DNA of 64,000 nt, taken from Bolinopsis microptera (taxonomy: Eukaryota; Ctenophora; Tentaculata; Lobata; Bolinopsidae). This document shows, piece after piece, positions 33,994 to 46,600 of this stretch. The notes beneath the pieces are model-generated. The model was not told the origin of the DNA. It worked only from the letters and a program-made list of their open reading frames with translations, and ran no database searches. The translations under genes were made by a program, and so were the position numbers. The number at the start of each line of letters is the position of its first letter. Within the stretch, counting starts at the first letter, position 1. The stretch is from NCBI RefSeq assembly GCF_026151205.1, contig NC_087075.1, positions 3,322,359 through 3,386,358 of the forward strand, in the 5' to 3' direction.

Positions 33994-35304
33994 AGGATGA
34001 GGGGACCTTAGAAAAAGTTTTTTTCTCGTTCAAATCCTTTTATTACATTAATCGTATAAACCACTTTAGTGAAATCCGCAAAGTTGTATTTCATTTGCGC
34101 GCCGAGATATCCCGCCAAAACAATTTGAACCTGTGACGTCAATTATGTGAGTTGCTCTGATCCGCGCATATAGAAATACAGGTAAAATGAGCGTACGGGC
34201 CGACTAAATTACTAATTAAGAATACATTAACAATTTACGATACTAACGAGCCTATAACCAATGGAGAGGAGACTTTTTATGACCGGTTGAAAAAAGAATT
34301 ATCACCCTACGATAACCATGAGCCGAGATACACCTGAAATAAGATTGAAGTCACACAGAAAGGCATGTAAATAATGTATATTTATAGCTCCCAACGTAAC
34401 ACCTAGCAACTCCCTGTATCGTACCACAGTTGATATATCAACATGTCATATCAACACAACACGGTCCTAATAAAAATGGATCGGGTAGGTATGAAATGCA
34501 TGTCTTCATTCCAGTTGGACACCAAGCAGCAAGCTTTTAAGTTCTAACTCACTATGTGACACTACTTATAAGGTAAGCAAGATTTGCAACTATTACACCA
34601 AGCAATATAATATTATACCAAGCATAGCAGACGAACACATCCACATTCGTTACGCTTTACACTCAAGTCACAGCAAACTAAAACGGTAAATTATAAATGA
34701 GTGTACAACTAAAGGCCGGTACACGCTCAGTGTCAAACCGCACGTGCGCACTCAGATAGGACTAGAGGCGCCAAGGGCCAGCTAGTTAAATGTATTCTAC
34801 TACATCATACATTCAATCGTTTTTTAGATCTTCTGTGGCAGCGCTTTTTAATTGTGTCCATATCGGGTTTCAAACAAGTCAAAACAAAATAGCAGTTTGT
34901 GGTTTAGTTAGCGGATGCTACTTATCTTAGCTATTTATAAATAGAAATACCTACTACAACTACAAGAAAGCCTTTCTGAGTTACATTTAACTATTAAAGA
35001 GAATTATTCGTAACTTAGACTAATTCAGTGCAACCAAAGATACCGCTCTCGCAAACGCCAAAGGTAACACGACGTAATTAAATCAGAACAGAACAAAATG
35101 TTGACACGAGCAAAGGGTGCGCGCGCACGTTGGTCTTAACACATAAGTGACGTCACAGCCCAAAATTGCTATCAGCCAATAGGAGCGCGGCGTGATATTG
35201 CACGAATTATCGATTTCACAGTCCGGCGTATTTTTTGATTCTACACACTTTCACAGGACTTAAACGCGAATATTTGGAAGTAAATTCTAAGGTCCCCTCA
35301 TCCT
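33994..35304. mobile_element. 1,311-bp TTAA-flanked (piggyBac-like) non-autonomous element
   Basis: Inverted tips AGGATGAGGGGACCTTAG and CTAAGGTCCCCTCATCCT are bounded on both sides by TTAA (33990-33993 and 35305-35308). Weaker inverted similarity continues about 200 bp inward: 'tagtgaaatccg' against 'ctgtgaaatcg', and 'gtgacgtcaattatgtg' against 'gtgacgtcacttatgtg'. TTAA duplication is the hallmark of piggyBac-type and some other elements. No transposase frame is present. It sits in the middle of LINE-2. Confidence 0.75.
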
Positions 35305-35308
35305 TTAA

Positions 35309-36154
35309 AAGTTCAGTAGAAGGTTTATGTATGAACTTTTCATGCCTTTCTATGGTCTTGCAAGGGAAGAAGGTTGCATATGCCTGTTCAATATGATGAC
35401 AAAGGCCAGCAGTGATAGCTTCAACATCTGTACTTTCCAATAGTGGACTGTAATCAGAACAGGTATCTAGATAGTCTAAGAATTGTTTAACATTACGTTT
35501 ACAATGATTTCTAATTTCAACCTTTTCAAATTTAGGAGCTATAGGTACTTTACAATCTATCTCACACATAATAGCTTGATGATCCCCAATACGTTCATCA
35601 AGAACAGAAGATTGAACAAAATCTGCATAACAGTTAGTGAATATTACATCAATAGTAGTCTGGGTAAAATTGTCTCCACGTTTAGCAACTCTAGTTATCC
35701 CTTGAATGGTTTGAACTAGATTGTAACATCTCAAGGTCATATCTAATTTTTTGTACTGGGTGGATGAGATATTATTCTGGTCAATGTTTATATCCCCAAT
35801 CCAGATAACCTTTTTCCCATTCAATTTTTTCATGCAAAAATGAATGTACTCAATAAAGTTATCAACACTGCAATAATTTCCAGAGCGATAGAAGCAGCAA
35901 ACATTGATCTTGCTATTCTTAAGCTTCACCCATAATGTTTCAATGTTATCAAGCTTACTATCCATAACTAATTCTGTGTAAGCTAGTTTTTTGTTTATCA
36001 TTAAGCCACAACCACCCCTAGAACTGTTTGGCCTGTCGCATCGCATAAGGTTGAAGGAGGAAGGAATATTTATGGTGTCTGTGTCAATAGTATCATTAAG
36101 ATTCATCTCATTTAGGGAAAGTATGTCTAATTTATGATCTCTAATAGATAGAGA
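35309..36154 (-). pseudogene. LINE-2 endonuclease domain
   Basis: Reads from about LSIRDHKLDILSLNEMNL. Endonuclease marks, numbered from the ATG at 36106, are RGGCGLM at 30-36, GDIN at 104-107, IDVIFT at 152-157 and GDH at 174-176. LINE sequence ends near HKPSTELLK at the TTAA site; the ORF's last ~30 codons belong to the inserted element. About 300 residues expected before the RT fragment are absent. I see no ORF1 upstream. Confidence 0.88.
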
Positions 36155-36948
36155 TAGAATAAATATGATAGCTGAATCTCACGTTTGGTGTCCACCTTCT
36201 TTCCTCGGTACCCTCGTTGAGCAATCAGAGTTGTTCTCAACATTGCAAATCTTATCCTTGTTCTTACATGTCTTACTACATCACAGTACCTCTCCTTCCT
36301 TTTTCTTGCAATGAGGTCTGCTACTCTGTTGACAAACTGCTTACACTCTTTAGACATTCCTCCAGATTTGAGGAATACAGCCGGGGTGAAAGTAGCCTTC
36401 TCTACATTCAACACTCTCTCCAAGTACTCGTCCTTCTTCTCCTTCTCGTTCTTTTCGTATACTTCTTGAAGAGTTTTTGTCCTGTTTGATAATCAATTGG
36501 GGTGTGAAACCCTTATGTCAAGAAAGGTCTTATCAAATGGAGTCCAAACTCCTCTAGCAGATACATCAAGCCGAGCTTGGTCACCTGTTATAGTCTTGGG
36601 GTTGAGGCAGTCACCCTCATTTACCTTCTAGTTCTGTAGCTGGGGTTCAACTTTTACATCATGACATACCTCACGAAGGAGATTTGCCATTGTGTCTCTG
36701 TTGTTGTGGGTCATTATCACGAAGCCCCCTAGCTTACGGGTGAGAAGGTGGTCAAGATCACTTGTTTTCCCACATCGACAGGTGATGGGAGTGTTTGGTA
36801 TCCACCAGCTGTAGCGTAAGCAGACACTGTCACGAAACTCCTCTTTGTTCAGAGTGTAGCCATACTGCTGAAGTGGCAATGTGTTAAGCCAACTGGACGC
36901 TCCCTTTTCTCTTGCTGCTAGTAATGCTCTCTTTAGAGGAGGTGCCAC
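36130..36948 (-). pseudogene. Retroelement C-terminal region with restriction-like-endonuclease-type signature, two in-frame stops
   Basis: One frame runs the full length, broken only by TAG (after EPQLQN, near 36628) and TGA (after RVSHPN, near 36502). In order it has CRCGK (C57, C59), DLDHLL (H67), THNNRD (H81), EVCHDVKVEP, ARLDVSARGVW, FLDIRV, then VLNVEKATFTP and a basic RTRIRFAMLRTTL. C-x-C...H...H-N...EP...D...D-x-R-V resembles the C-terminal layout of REL-type retrotransposons, and near-identical families occur in cnidarian and sponge genomes as I recall them. Both points are inference. It abuts LINE-2, which starts about where it ends. Confidence 0.55.
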
Positions 36949-37290
36949 ATCTTTCAGCTATAGCATTAAACTTGGCTCGGAATTCTTCAATGTTTTGATC
37001 ATTTCTTTCCCCGATTTGGTGAGGTTACTGGATGCAGTGTACCTAACATTTCAGTTTAATTATTAATTTTTAGAAATATCCTTGATAATGTGTGATGATT
37101 TGATTGGAAACTTTCATCAAACGAAAGTTGTGTCATTATTATTCGACTCGATTTGATTTTTAAATATTTCCCCTTAAAATGTGTATGGAAAATGTCCCTA
37201 CAATCTTCAATATCCTTTGAAAAAACAAGTAATTGTTGTCAAAAATTGAAATTTATTTGATTTATTGTGACCATCAAATATTTAGGTAGG
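36949..37290. other. Intergenic stretch before the prefoldin fragment
   Basis: AT-rich, nothing recognised. It may hold the 5' UTR or an intron end ('aaatatttag' just before 37287) of the prefoldin gene. Confidence 0.4.
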
Positions 37291-37458
37291 ATGGGTGCCG
37301 ACAAGGTAGACAAGGTAGACAGAGAACACAGGGGCATCCCTCAGGCAGTCTTTCTTGAAGATGTGGACAGTTACATGTCATCCACTACCCCTGAAAAGAA
37401 TGCAGCTGCAGTACTCAAAGATTTTGATGAACAACTCCAAAAGTACAAATACATGGAA
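37291..37458 (+). pseudogene. VBP1: Prefoldin subunit 3 (VBP1), N-terminal 56 residues, truncated by the repeat array
   Basis: From the ATG the frame gives GIPQAVFLEDVDSYM and then AAAVLKDFDEQLQKYKYME, the conserved start of prefoldin subunit 3 and its first coiled-coil helix. Prefoldin is a cytosolic hexameric chaperone that hands actin and tubulin to the CCT chaperonin. The family is usually about 190-200 residues; here similarity stops after KYKYME at 37458, and the next bases (TCCCATCACAGATG) are array intron sequence. There is no splice donor at the junction, so this is a rearrangement, an array insertion or a misassembly rather than an exon end. Confidence 0.85.
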
Positions 37459-37659
37459 TCCCATCACAGATGTTCGAAAGGAATTCCTGTGAATGAAATG
37501 CAACTATTGTTATGAACTACACCCGCACACACTTTGACACTTATCCCAATATTCAAATAAAGCGAACCATCCTAAAAGGGGTACTTCGAAATCATTAAAA
37601 CTGATTGCCAGACGGCTGAAACTTGCAGTCTATAAAATACTTGACTAAACTCGACTATT

Positions 37660-40600
37660 ACTTGATGATGATTGTGTTGGTGGCCAGTATCTGGAATCAA
37701 GTTCAAGTGGCTGTCAAGCCTGTCCGGCAGATCAATGAGAGTTTAGCAGCAAAACCGCTGACTTCTTCTGCACAGCATGTCCAGCTGACATAGAGGTAGC
37801 TCTGGTATCAGGAACACAAGAAAGTGACTGCACTGGAGTAGTTGTTTGTTTCCTAAAAATTGGGGGGAACGAAGGGTTTCATCGATCAATTTATTTTAAT
37901 CTTGATTGACAATAATGGTGCGAATAAACATAGAATGAAAATACTGAGCAACAAGCAAGTTTAGTTAATTTGTAAAATAATTGGTATTACTATACGTTTA
38001 GGAGGTCCCATCACAAGATGCTCGAAGAATTCCTGTATGAATGAATGACAACTATTGTAATCATGAACACCACCCGCACACACTTTGTCACTTATCCATA
38101 ATATTCAAATAAAAGCGAACCATCCTAAAAGGGTACTTCGAATCTTAAACTGCTTGGCCCAGCGGCCTGTAACTTGCAGTTCTATAAATTACTTGACTAA
38201 ACTCGACCTTATACTTGCAGAAGATTGTGTTGCGGGCAGTTATCTGGATCAGTCAAGTGGCTGTCAAGCCTGTCCGGCGATTCAATGGAGTTTGCAGCAA
38301 ACGCAGCTTCTACTGCACGGCATTGTTCCAGCGACAAAGAGGTAGACCTCTGGATCTGGAACACAAGAAAGTGCTGCTCTTTGTGTAAGTTGTGTTTTCT
38401 TAAAAATTGGAGGGACGAGGGGGTATCTGATAATTTATGTTAATCTTAGAATATGCAATAATGTGTGCGATTAAACATAGACTGATATTTCTGTACGTCA
38501 ACAAGCAAAGTTTAGTATTTGTACAATATATTGGTATTACTATACGTTTATGAGGTCCCATTCACAGATGCTCGAAAAGGAGTTCCTGTGATTGATGCAA
38601 ACTATTGTGTTGACCACACCGCACACACTTTGCCACTTATCCAATATTCAATTAAAAGCGAAATCCCTAAAAGGGTACTTCGAATCAAACTGCTTGCCAG
38701 CGCTGAACTTGCAGTTCTATTAAATACTTGATAATCTCGTCTATACTTGCAGAAGATTGGTTGCGGGCCAGTATCTGGATCAGTTCAAGTGGCTGTCAAG
38801 CCTGTACGGCGATCAATGTGAGTTTAGCAGAAACGCAGCTTCTACCTTGCACGGCATGTCCAGCTGATCAAGAGGTAGCCTCTGGATAGGAACACAAGAA
38901 AGTGACTTGCACATGGAGTAAGGTTGTTGTTTTTTTTCTTTAAAATTGGAGGACCGAAGGGGTTTCATCCTGAAATTTATTGTTAAATTCTAGAATGAAT
39001 AATGTGTGCGAATAAATCATAGACTCTGAAATACTGACGTCAACAGCAAAGTTTAGTATTTGTACATTAATTGGGTATTACTATTCGTTTATGAGGTCCA
39101 TCCAGGGCTCGAAAGGAATTGCTGTGATCTGAAATGCAAACTATTGTTTATGAACACCACCCGCCACAATTTGACACTTATACAATATCAAATAAAAGCG
39201 AACCATCCCTAAAAGGGTACTTCGAATCTTAGACTGCTTGCCTGCGGCTGAAACTTGCAGTTCTTTAAATACTTGGACTAACTCGACTATACTTGAGATG
39301 ATTGTGTTGCGGGCCAGTATCTGACAGTCAAGTGGCTGTTCAAGCCTGTCCGGCCAGATCAATGGGAGTTTAGACAGCATAACGAGCTTCTACCTGCACG
39401 CATGTCCAGCTGACAAGAGGGAGCCTCTGGATCAGAACACAAGAAAGTGACTGCACATGGAGTAAGTTGTTGTTTTCTAAAATTTGGGAGGGACCGAAGG
39501 GGTTCATCATGAAATTTATGTTATTTCTTAGAAAATGCAATAATGTGTGCGAATAAAAGTAGACTGAAATTACTGACGGCAACAAGCAAAGTTTTAGTAT
39601 TTGTACAAATAATGGTATTACTATACGTTTATGAGGTCCCATCAAGATTGCTCGAATGGAATTCCTGTGAATGAAAATGCAAACTATTGTATATGAACAC
39701 CCACCCGCACACACTTTGACACTTATCCAATATTAAATAAAAAGCGAAACCATCCTAAAAGGGTTACTTCGAATCTTAAACTGCTTGCCAGCGGCCGATA
39801 CTAGCAGTTCTATAAATACTTGACTAAACTCGACTATACTTGCAGAAAGATTGTGTTGCGGGCCCAGTTCTGGATCTGGGGGGGTCCCCAAAAGTGGTGT
39901 CAAGCCTGTCCGCAGATCAATGGAGTTTAGCAGCAAAAAAACCGCCAGCTTCTACCTTCACGGCATGTCCAGTGACAAAGCGGGTAGACTCTGGATCAGG
40001 AACACAAGAAAGTTGACTGCACATGGAGTAATTGTTGTTTCTAAAAATTGGAGGGACCGAAGGGTTCTTCCTGAAATTTATGTTAATCTTAGAAATGCAA
40101 TATGTGTGCGAATAAAATAGACTGAAAATACTGACGTCAACAAGCAAAGTTTAGTATTTGTTACAATAATTGTATTACTATACGTTTATGAGGGGTCCCA
40201 TCACAGATGCTCGAAAGGAAATCCTGTGAATGAAATGCAACTTTGTATATGAACACCACCGCTACACCACTTTTGACCACTTATCTTATTCAAATAAAAG
40301 GAACCATCCTAAAAGGGTACTTCGAAGCTTAAAACTGCTTGCCAGCGGCTGAAACTTGCACGTTCTATAAATACTTGGACCTACACTCGGACTATACTTG
40401 CAGAAGATTGTGTTGCGGGCCAGTATCTGGATCGGTCAAGTGGCTGTCAAGCCTGTCGGCAGATCAATGGAGTTTAGCAGCAAACGCAGTTCTACCTGCA
40501 CGGCATGTCCAGCTGAAAAGAGGTAGCCTCTGGATCAGGAACACATGTAAGTGACTGCACATGGTGTAAAGTTGTTGGTTTCCTAAAATATTGGAGGGAC

Positions 40601-43600
40601 CGAAGGGGTTCATCCTGGAATATTTATGTTTATCTTAGAAATGCTATAAATTGTGCGATTAACATAGACTGAAATACTGACGTCAACAAGCAATGTTTAG
40701 TATTTGGACAATAATTGGTATTACTATACGGTTATGATGTCCCATCACAGATGCTCGAAGGAATTCCTGTGATTTGAATGCAACTATTGTATATGAACAC
40801 CACGCACTCACTTTGACACTATCCAACTATTCCAAATAAAAGCGAACCCACCCTAAATGGGTTACTTTCGAAAAAATCTTAAACTGCTTGCCAGGCGGCT
40901 GAACTTGCAGTTCTTTAATTAACCTTGACTTAAACTCGACTATTACTTGCAGGTGATTGTGTGGGGACAGTATCTGGATCAGTCTGAGGTGGCTGTCAAG
41001 CTGTTCCCGCAGATCAATGGAGTTTAGCAGCAACGCAGCTTTACCTGCACGGCATGTCCAGCTGACAAAGTGGTAGCCTCTGGATCAGGAACACAAGGAA
41101 AGTGATGCACATGGAGTAAGTTGTTGTTCCTAAAAATTGGAGGGACGAAGGGGTTCATCTGAAAATTTATGGTAATCTTAGAAAGGCTAATATGTGTGCG
41201 ATAAACATAGACTGATTACTGGGACGTCAACAAGCAAAGTTTAGTTTTGTACATAATTGTATTACTATACGTTATGAGGTCCCATCACAGATGATCGAAA
41301 GGAATTCATCGTGGAATGAAATGCATCTATTGTATATATGAAACACCACCGCACACACTTGAACACTTATCCAATATTCAAATAAAAAGCGAACCACCTA
41401 AAAGGTACTTCGAATTCCTTAAAACTGCTCTTGCCAGCGGCTGAAACTTGCAGTTCTATAAATACTTGACTAAACTCGACTATACTGCAGTAGATTGTGT
41501 TGCGGGCCAGTATCTGGATCAGTCAAGTGGCTGTCAAGCCTGTCCGGCCAGATCAATGGGAGTTTAGCAATGCAAAACGCAGCTTCTTACTGCACGGCAT
41601 GTCAGCTGGACAAAGAGGTAGCCTCTGGATCAGATCACAAAGAAGTGATGCACTTGGAGTAAGTTGTTGTTTCTTAAAAATTGGAGGGACCGAAGGGGTT
41701 CATCTGATATTTATGTTAATCTTAGACATGCAATATGTGTGCGAATAAAATAGGACTGAAATATGACGTCAACAAGCAAAGTTTAGTATTTGTACAATAA
41801 TGGTATATTACTTATACGTTTATGAAGTACCATCAACAGATGATCGAAGGAATTCCTGTGAATGAAATGCAACTATTGTATATGAACCCACCCGCACACC
41901 ACTTTGACACTTATCCTATATTACATATAAAAGCGAACCATCCTAAAAGGGTACTTCGAATCTTAAACTGCTTGCCAGCGGCTGAAACTTGCGAGTTCTA
42001 TAATTTCTGCTAAACTGACTATTACTTGCAGAATTTGTTTGTTGCGGGCCAGTATCTGGATCAGTCAAGTGGCTGTAGAAAGCCTGTCGGCAGATCATGG
42101 AGTTTAGCAGCAAACGCCGCTTTCTCCTGCACTGCATGTCCTAAAGCTGTACAAGAGGTTAGCCTTGGATCAGGAACACTAGAAAGTGGATGCACATGGA
42201 GTTTGTTGTTGTTTCCAAAAAAATTGGAGGGGGAACGAAGGGGTTCATCCTTGAAATTTATGTTTAATCTTAGAAATGCAATAATGTGTGCGAATTAACA
42301 TTAGACTGAAATACTGAACGTCAACAAGCAAAGTTTAGTATTTTGTACAATAATTGGTATTTACTTTACGTTTATGAGGTCCATCTCAGATGCTCGAAAG
42401 AATTCCTGTGAATGAATGCAACTATTGTTTATGAACACCACCGCACACAATTTGGACACTTATCCAATATTCAAAATAAGCGATACCATCCCTAAAAGGG
42501 TACTTCGAATCTTAAACTGCATGCCAGCGGCTTGAAACTTGCCTGTTCTATAAATACTTGACTAAACTGAATATTACTTGCAGAAGATTGTGTTGCGGGC
42601 AGTATCTGGATCAGTCAAGTGGCTGTCAAGCCTGTCGGCAGATAATTGGAAGTTTGCAGCAAAACGCGCTTCTACCTGCACGGCTGGTCCAGACTGACAA
42701 AGAGGTAGCCCTCTGGAATCAGGAAAACACAAGAAAGTGACTGCACTTGGAGGTAGTGTTGTTTCCTAAAAAATTGGAGGGACCGAAGGGGTTCATCTGA
42801 AATTTTATGTTAATCTTAGAAATGCAATAATGTGTGCGATAAAACATAGACCTGAAAATACTGACGTAAACAGCAAAGTTTAGTATTTGTACATAATTAG
42901 GTATTACTATACGTTTATGAGGTCCCATCACAGATGCTCGAAAGGATTCCTGTGAATGAAAATGCAACTTATTGTATATGAACACACCGCACACCCCACC
43001 TTTGACACTTATCCAAAATTCAAATAAAAGCGACAACCATCCCTTAAAGGGTACTTCGAATCTCTTAAACTGCTTGCCAGCGGCTGAAACTTGCTGTTCT
43101 ATAAATACTTGACTAACTCGGGAATATAATTGCCAGAAGATTGTGTTGGGGCCAGTATCTGGATCAGTCAACATGGCTGGTCAAGACTGTCCGGGCAGAT
43201 CAATGGAGTTTAAGCAGCAAAAGCCAGCTTCTACCTGCACGGCATGTCCAGCTGATCAAAGAGTAGACCTCTGGATCTGGAACACAAGAAAGTGACGCAC
43301 ATGGGTAAGTTGTTGTTTCCTAAAAAATTCGGAGGGACCGAAGGGGTTCCTCCTGAAAAATTTTTTGTTATTCTTAGATATGCAATAATTGTGTGCGAAT
43401 AAAAATAGGACTGAAATATGACTCAAACAAGCAATGTTTAGTTTTTGTACAATAATTGGTATTAATATACGTTTATGATGGTCCCTTCACAGATGCTCGA
43501 AGGAATTCCTGTGAATGTAATGCAACTATTGTATTTGAACACCACCCGCACATACTTTGACACTTATCTAATATTCAAATAAAAGCGAACCATTCCCTAA

Positions 43601-46600
43601 AAGGGTATAATTCGAATCTTAAAACTGCTTGCCAGCGGCTGACTTGCAGTTCAATATAATACTGGACTAAACTCGACTAGACTTGCAGAAGATTGTGTTG
43701 CGGGCCAGTATCTGGATCGTTCAATGGCATGTCAAGCCTGTCCGGGGCAGATCAATGGAGTTTGCAGCTACGCAGCTTATACCTGCACGGCAATGTCAGC
43801 TGACAAAGAGGTATGCTCTGGATCAGGACACAAGAAAGTGTACTGCACATGAGGTAAGTTGTTTGTTTCTAAAAATTGGGAGGGACGAAGGGGTTTTCAT
43901 CCTGAAATTTAGTTAATCTTAGAAATTGCATTTAATGTGTTGCGATAACTAGACTGAAATACTGACGTCAACAAGCAAGTTTAGTATTTGTACTATAATT
44001 GGTATTACTATACGTTATGAGGTCCCTTCAACAGATGCTCGAAAAGGAGTCCTGTGAATGAATCAACTAATGTATATGAAACCCCACCCGCACACTCTTT
44101 GGGACACTTATCCAATATTCAAATAAATGCCGAACCATCCCTAAAAGGGTTCTTCGAATCTTAAACTGTTGCCAGCGGCTGATACTTGCAGTTCTATAAA
44201 TACGTGACTAACTCGACTATACTGCAGAAGATTGTTGTTGGAGGGCCTGTATCTGGATTCAGGTCAAGTGGCGGTCAAGCCTGTCCGGCTAGATCAATGG
44301 AGTTTAGCAGCAAACGCTGCTTTACCGCACGGAATGTCCAGCTGACAAAGAGGTAGCCTCTGGATCAGGAACACTAGAAAGTGACTGCACATCGGTAAGT
44401 TGTTAGTTTCTAAAAATTGGAGGGACCGAAGGGGTTCATCCTGAAATTTATGTTAATCTTAGAAATGCAATAATGTGTGCGAATATACATAGACTGAAAT
44501 ACTGACGTCAACAAGCAAAGTTTAGTATTTGTACAATAATTGGTATTACTATACGTTTATTGAGGTCCCATCACAGATTCTCGAAAGAAATTCTTGTGAA
44601 TGAAATGCAACTTGGTATATGAACACCACCGCTACACACTTTGACACTTATCAATATTCAAATAAAAGCGAACCATACTCTAAAAGGGTACTTCGAATCT
44701 AAACTGCTCTGCAGCGCTGAAAACTTGCAGTTCTATAATACTTGACTAAACTCGACTATACTTGCAAGAAGATCAGTGTTAGCGGGCCAGTTTCTGGATC
44801 AGTCAAGTGGCTGTTCAAGGCCTGTTCCGGCAGATCAATGGTGTTTAGCAGCAAAACGACAGCTTCTACCTTTGCCGGCATGTCCAGCTGACAAAAGAGT
44901 TTTGCCTCTGGATCAGGAACACCACTAGAAAGTGACTGCACATGGGTATGGTTGTTTTTCCTAAAAATTGGAGAGGGACCGGAAAGGGGTTCATCCTGAA
45001 ATTTATGTTAATCTTAGAAATTGCAATAAGGTGTGCGAATAAACATAGACTGAAATTCTGACGTCAAACAAGCAAAGTTTAGTATTTGTACAATATTTGG
45101 TATCTACTATAAGTTTATGAGGTCCCATCACTGATGCTCGAAAGGAATTCCTGGAATGAAATGCAACTATTGTATATGAACACCACCCGCACACACTTTG
45201 GTCACTTATCAATATTCAAATAATAGCGAAACCATCCCTAAAAGGGTACTTCGAATCTTTAAACTGCTTGCCAGCGGCTGAAACTTGCAGTTTCTATATA
45301 TACTTGAACTTAACTCGACTATATTGGCAGAAGATTTGTGTTGCGGGCCTGCCAGTATCTGGATCAGTCAGTGCTGTCAAGCCCTGTCCGGCATGATCAT
45401 GGAGTTTAGCAGCAAACGCGCTTCTACCTGCCACCGGCATTCAGCTGACCAAAAAGAGGTAGCCTCTGAGATCGGAACACAAGAAAGTACTGCACATGGA
45501 GTAAGTTGTTGTTTCCTAAAAATTGGTGGGACCGAAGGGGTTCATCCTGAAATTTATGTTAATCTTAGAAAGCATTTAATGTGTGGGAATAAAACTTAGA
45601 CTGTAATACTGACGTCAACAAGCAAAAGTTTTGTATTTGTACAATTAATTGGTATTCTAACGTATATGAGGTCCCTTCACATGTGCTCGAAAGGAATTCC
45701 TGTGATTGAAATGCAAACTATTGTTTATGAACACCACCCGCACACACCGTTGGACACTTATCAATATTCAAATAAAAGCGAACACATCCCTAAAAGGTAC
45801 TTCGAATCTTAAACTGCTTGCAGCGGCTGAAACTTGCAGGTTCTCATAAATTCTTGCGATAACTGACTATACTTGCAGAAGAATTGATGTTGCGGGCCAG
45901 TATATGGTTCAGTCAAGTGGCTGTCAAGCCTGTCGGCAGATCTAATGGCGTTTAGCAGCAAACGTGTTCTACCTGCACGGCATGTCCAGCGACAAAGAGT
46001 AGCCTTCTGGATCAGGAAACAAGAAAGTGACTGCACATGGAGTAAGTTGTTGTTTCCTAAAAATTGGAGGACCGAGGGGTTCATCCGGAAATTTAATGTT
46101 ATCTTTGATATGCAAATAATGTGTCGTAATAAAACATAGATGATAAATATGACGTCAACAAGCAAAGTTTAGTATTTGTATCATAATGGTATTACTATAC
46201 GTTTATGAGGGTCCATCACAGGTTGCTCGAAAGGATTCCTGTGAATGAAATGCAAACTATTGTATAATGAACACATCCCGCACACACTTTATGCACTTAT
46301 CCAATATTCAAATAAAGCGAACCATCCCTAAAAGGTTACTTCGATCTTAAACTGCTGCCTGCGGCTGATAACCTTGCAGTTCTATAAATACTTGACTAAA
46401 CCTCGATATACATTGCAGAAGATTGTGTTGGAGGGGCCAGTTCTGGATCAGTCAAGTGGCTGTCAGACCTGTCCGGCAGATCAATGGTAGTTTAGCAGCA
46501 AACGCAGCTTCTACCTGCACGGCATGTCCAGCTGACAAAGCAGTAGCCTCTGGATCAGGAACACAATGAAAGTGACTGCCACAGAGTAAGTTGTTGTTTC

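Noticed and set aside
33994-34033. First residues of the 363-codon RT frame (MNEKKTFSKVPSS)
   Set aside because: They are encoded by the end of the inserted TTAA element, not by the LINE.
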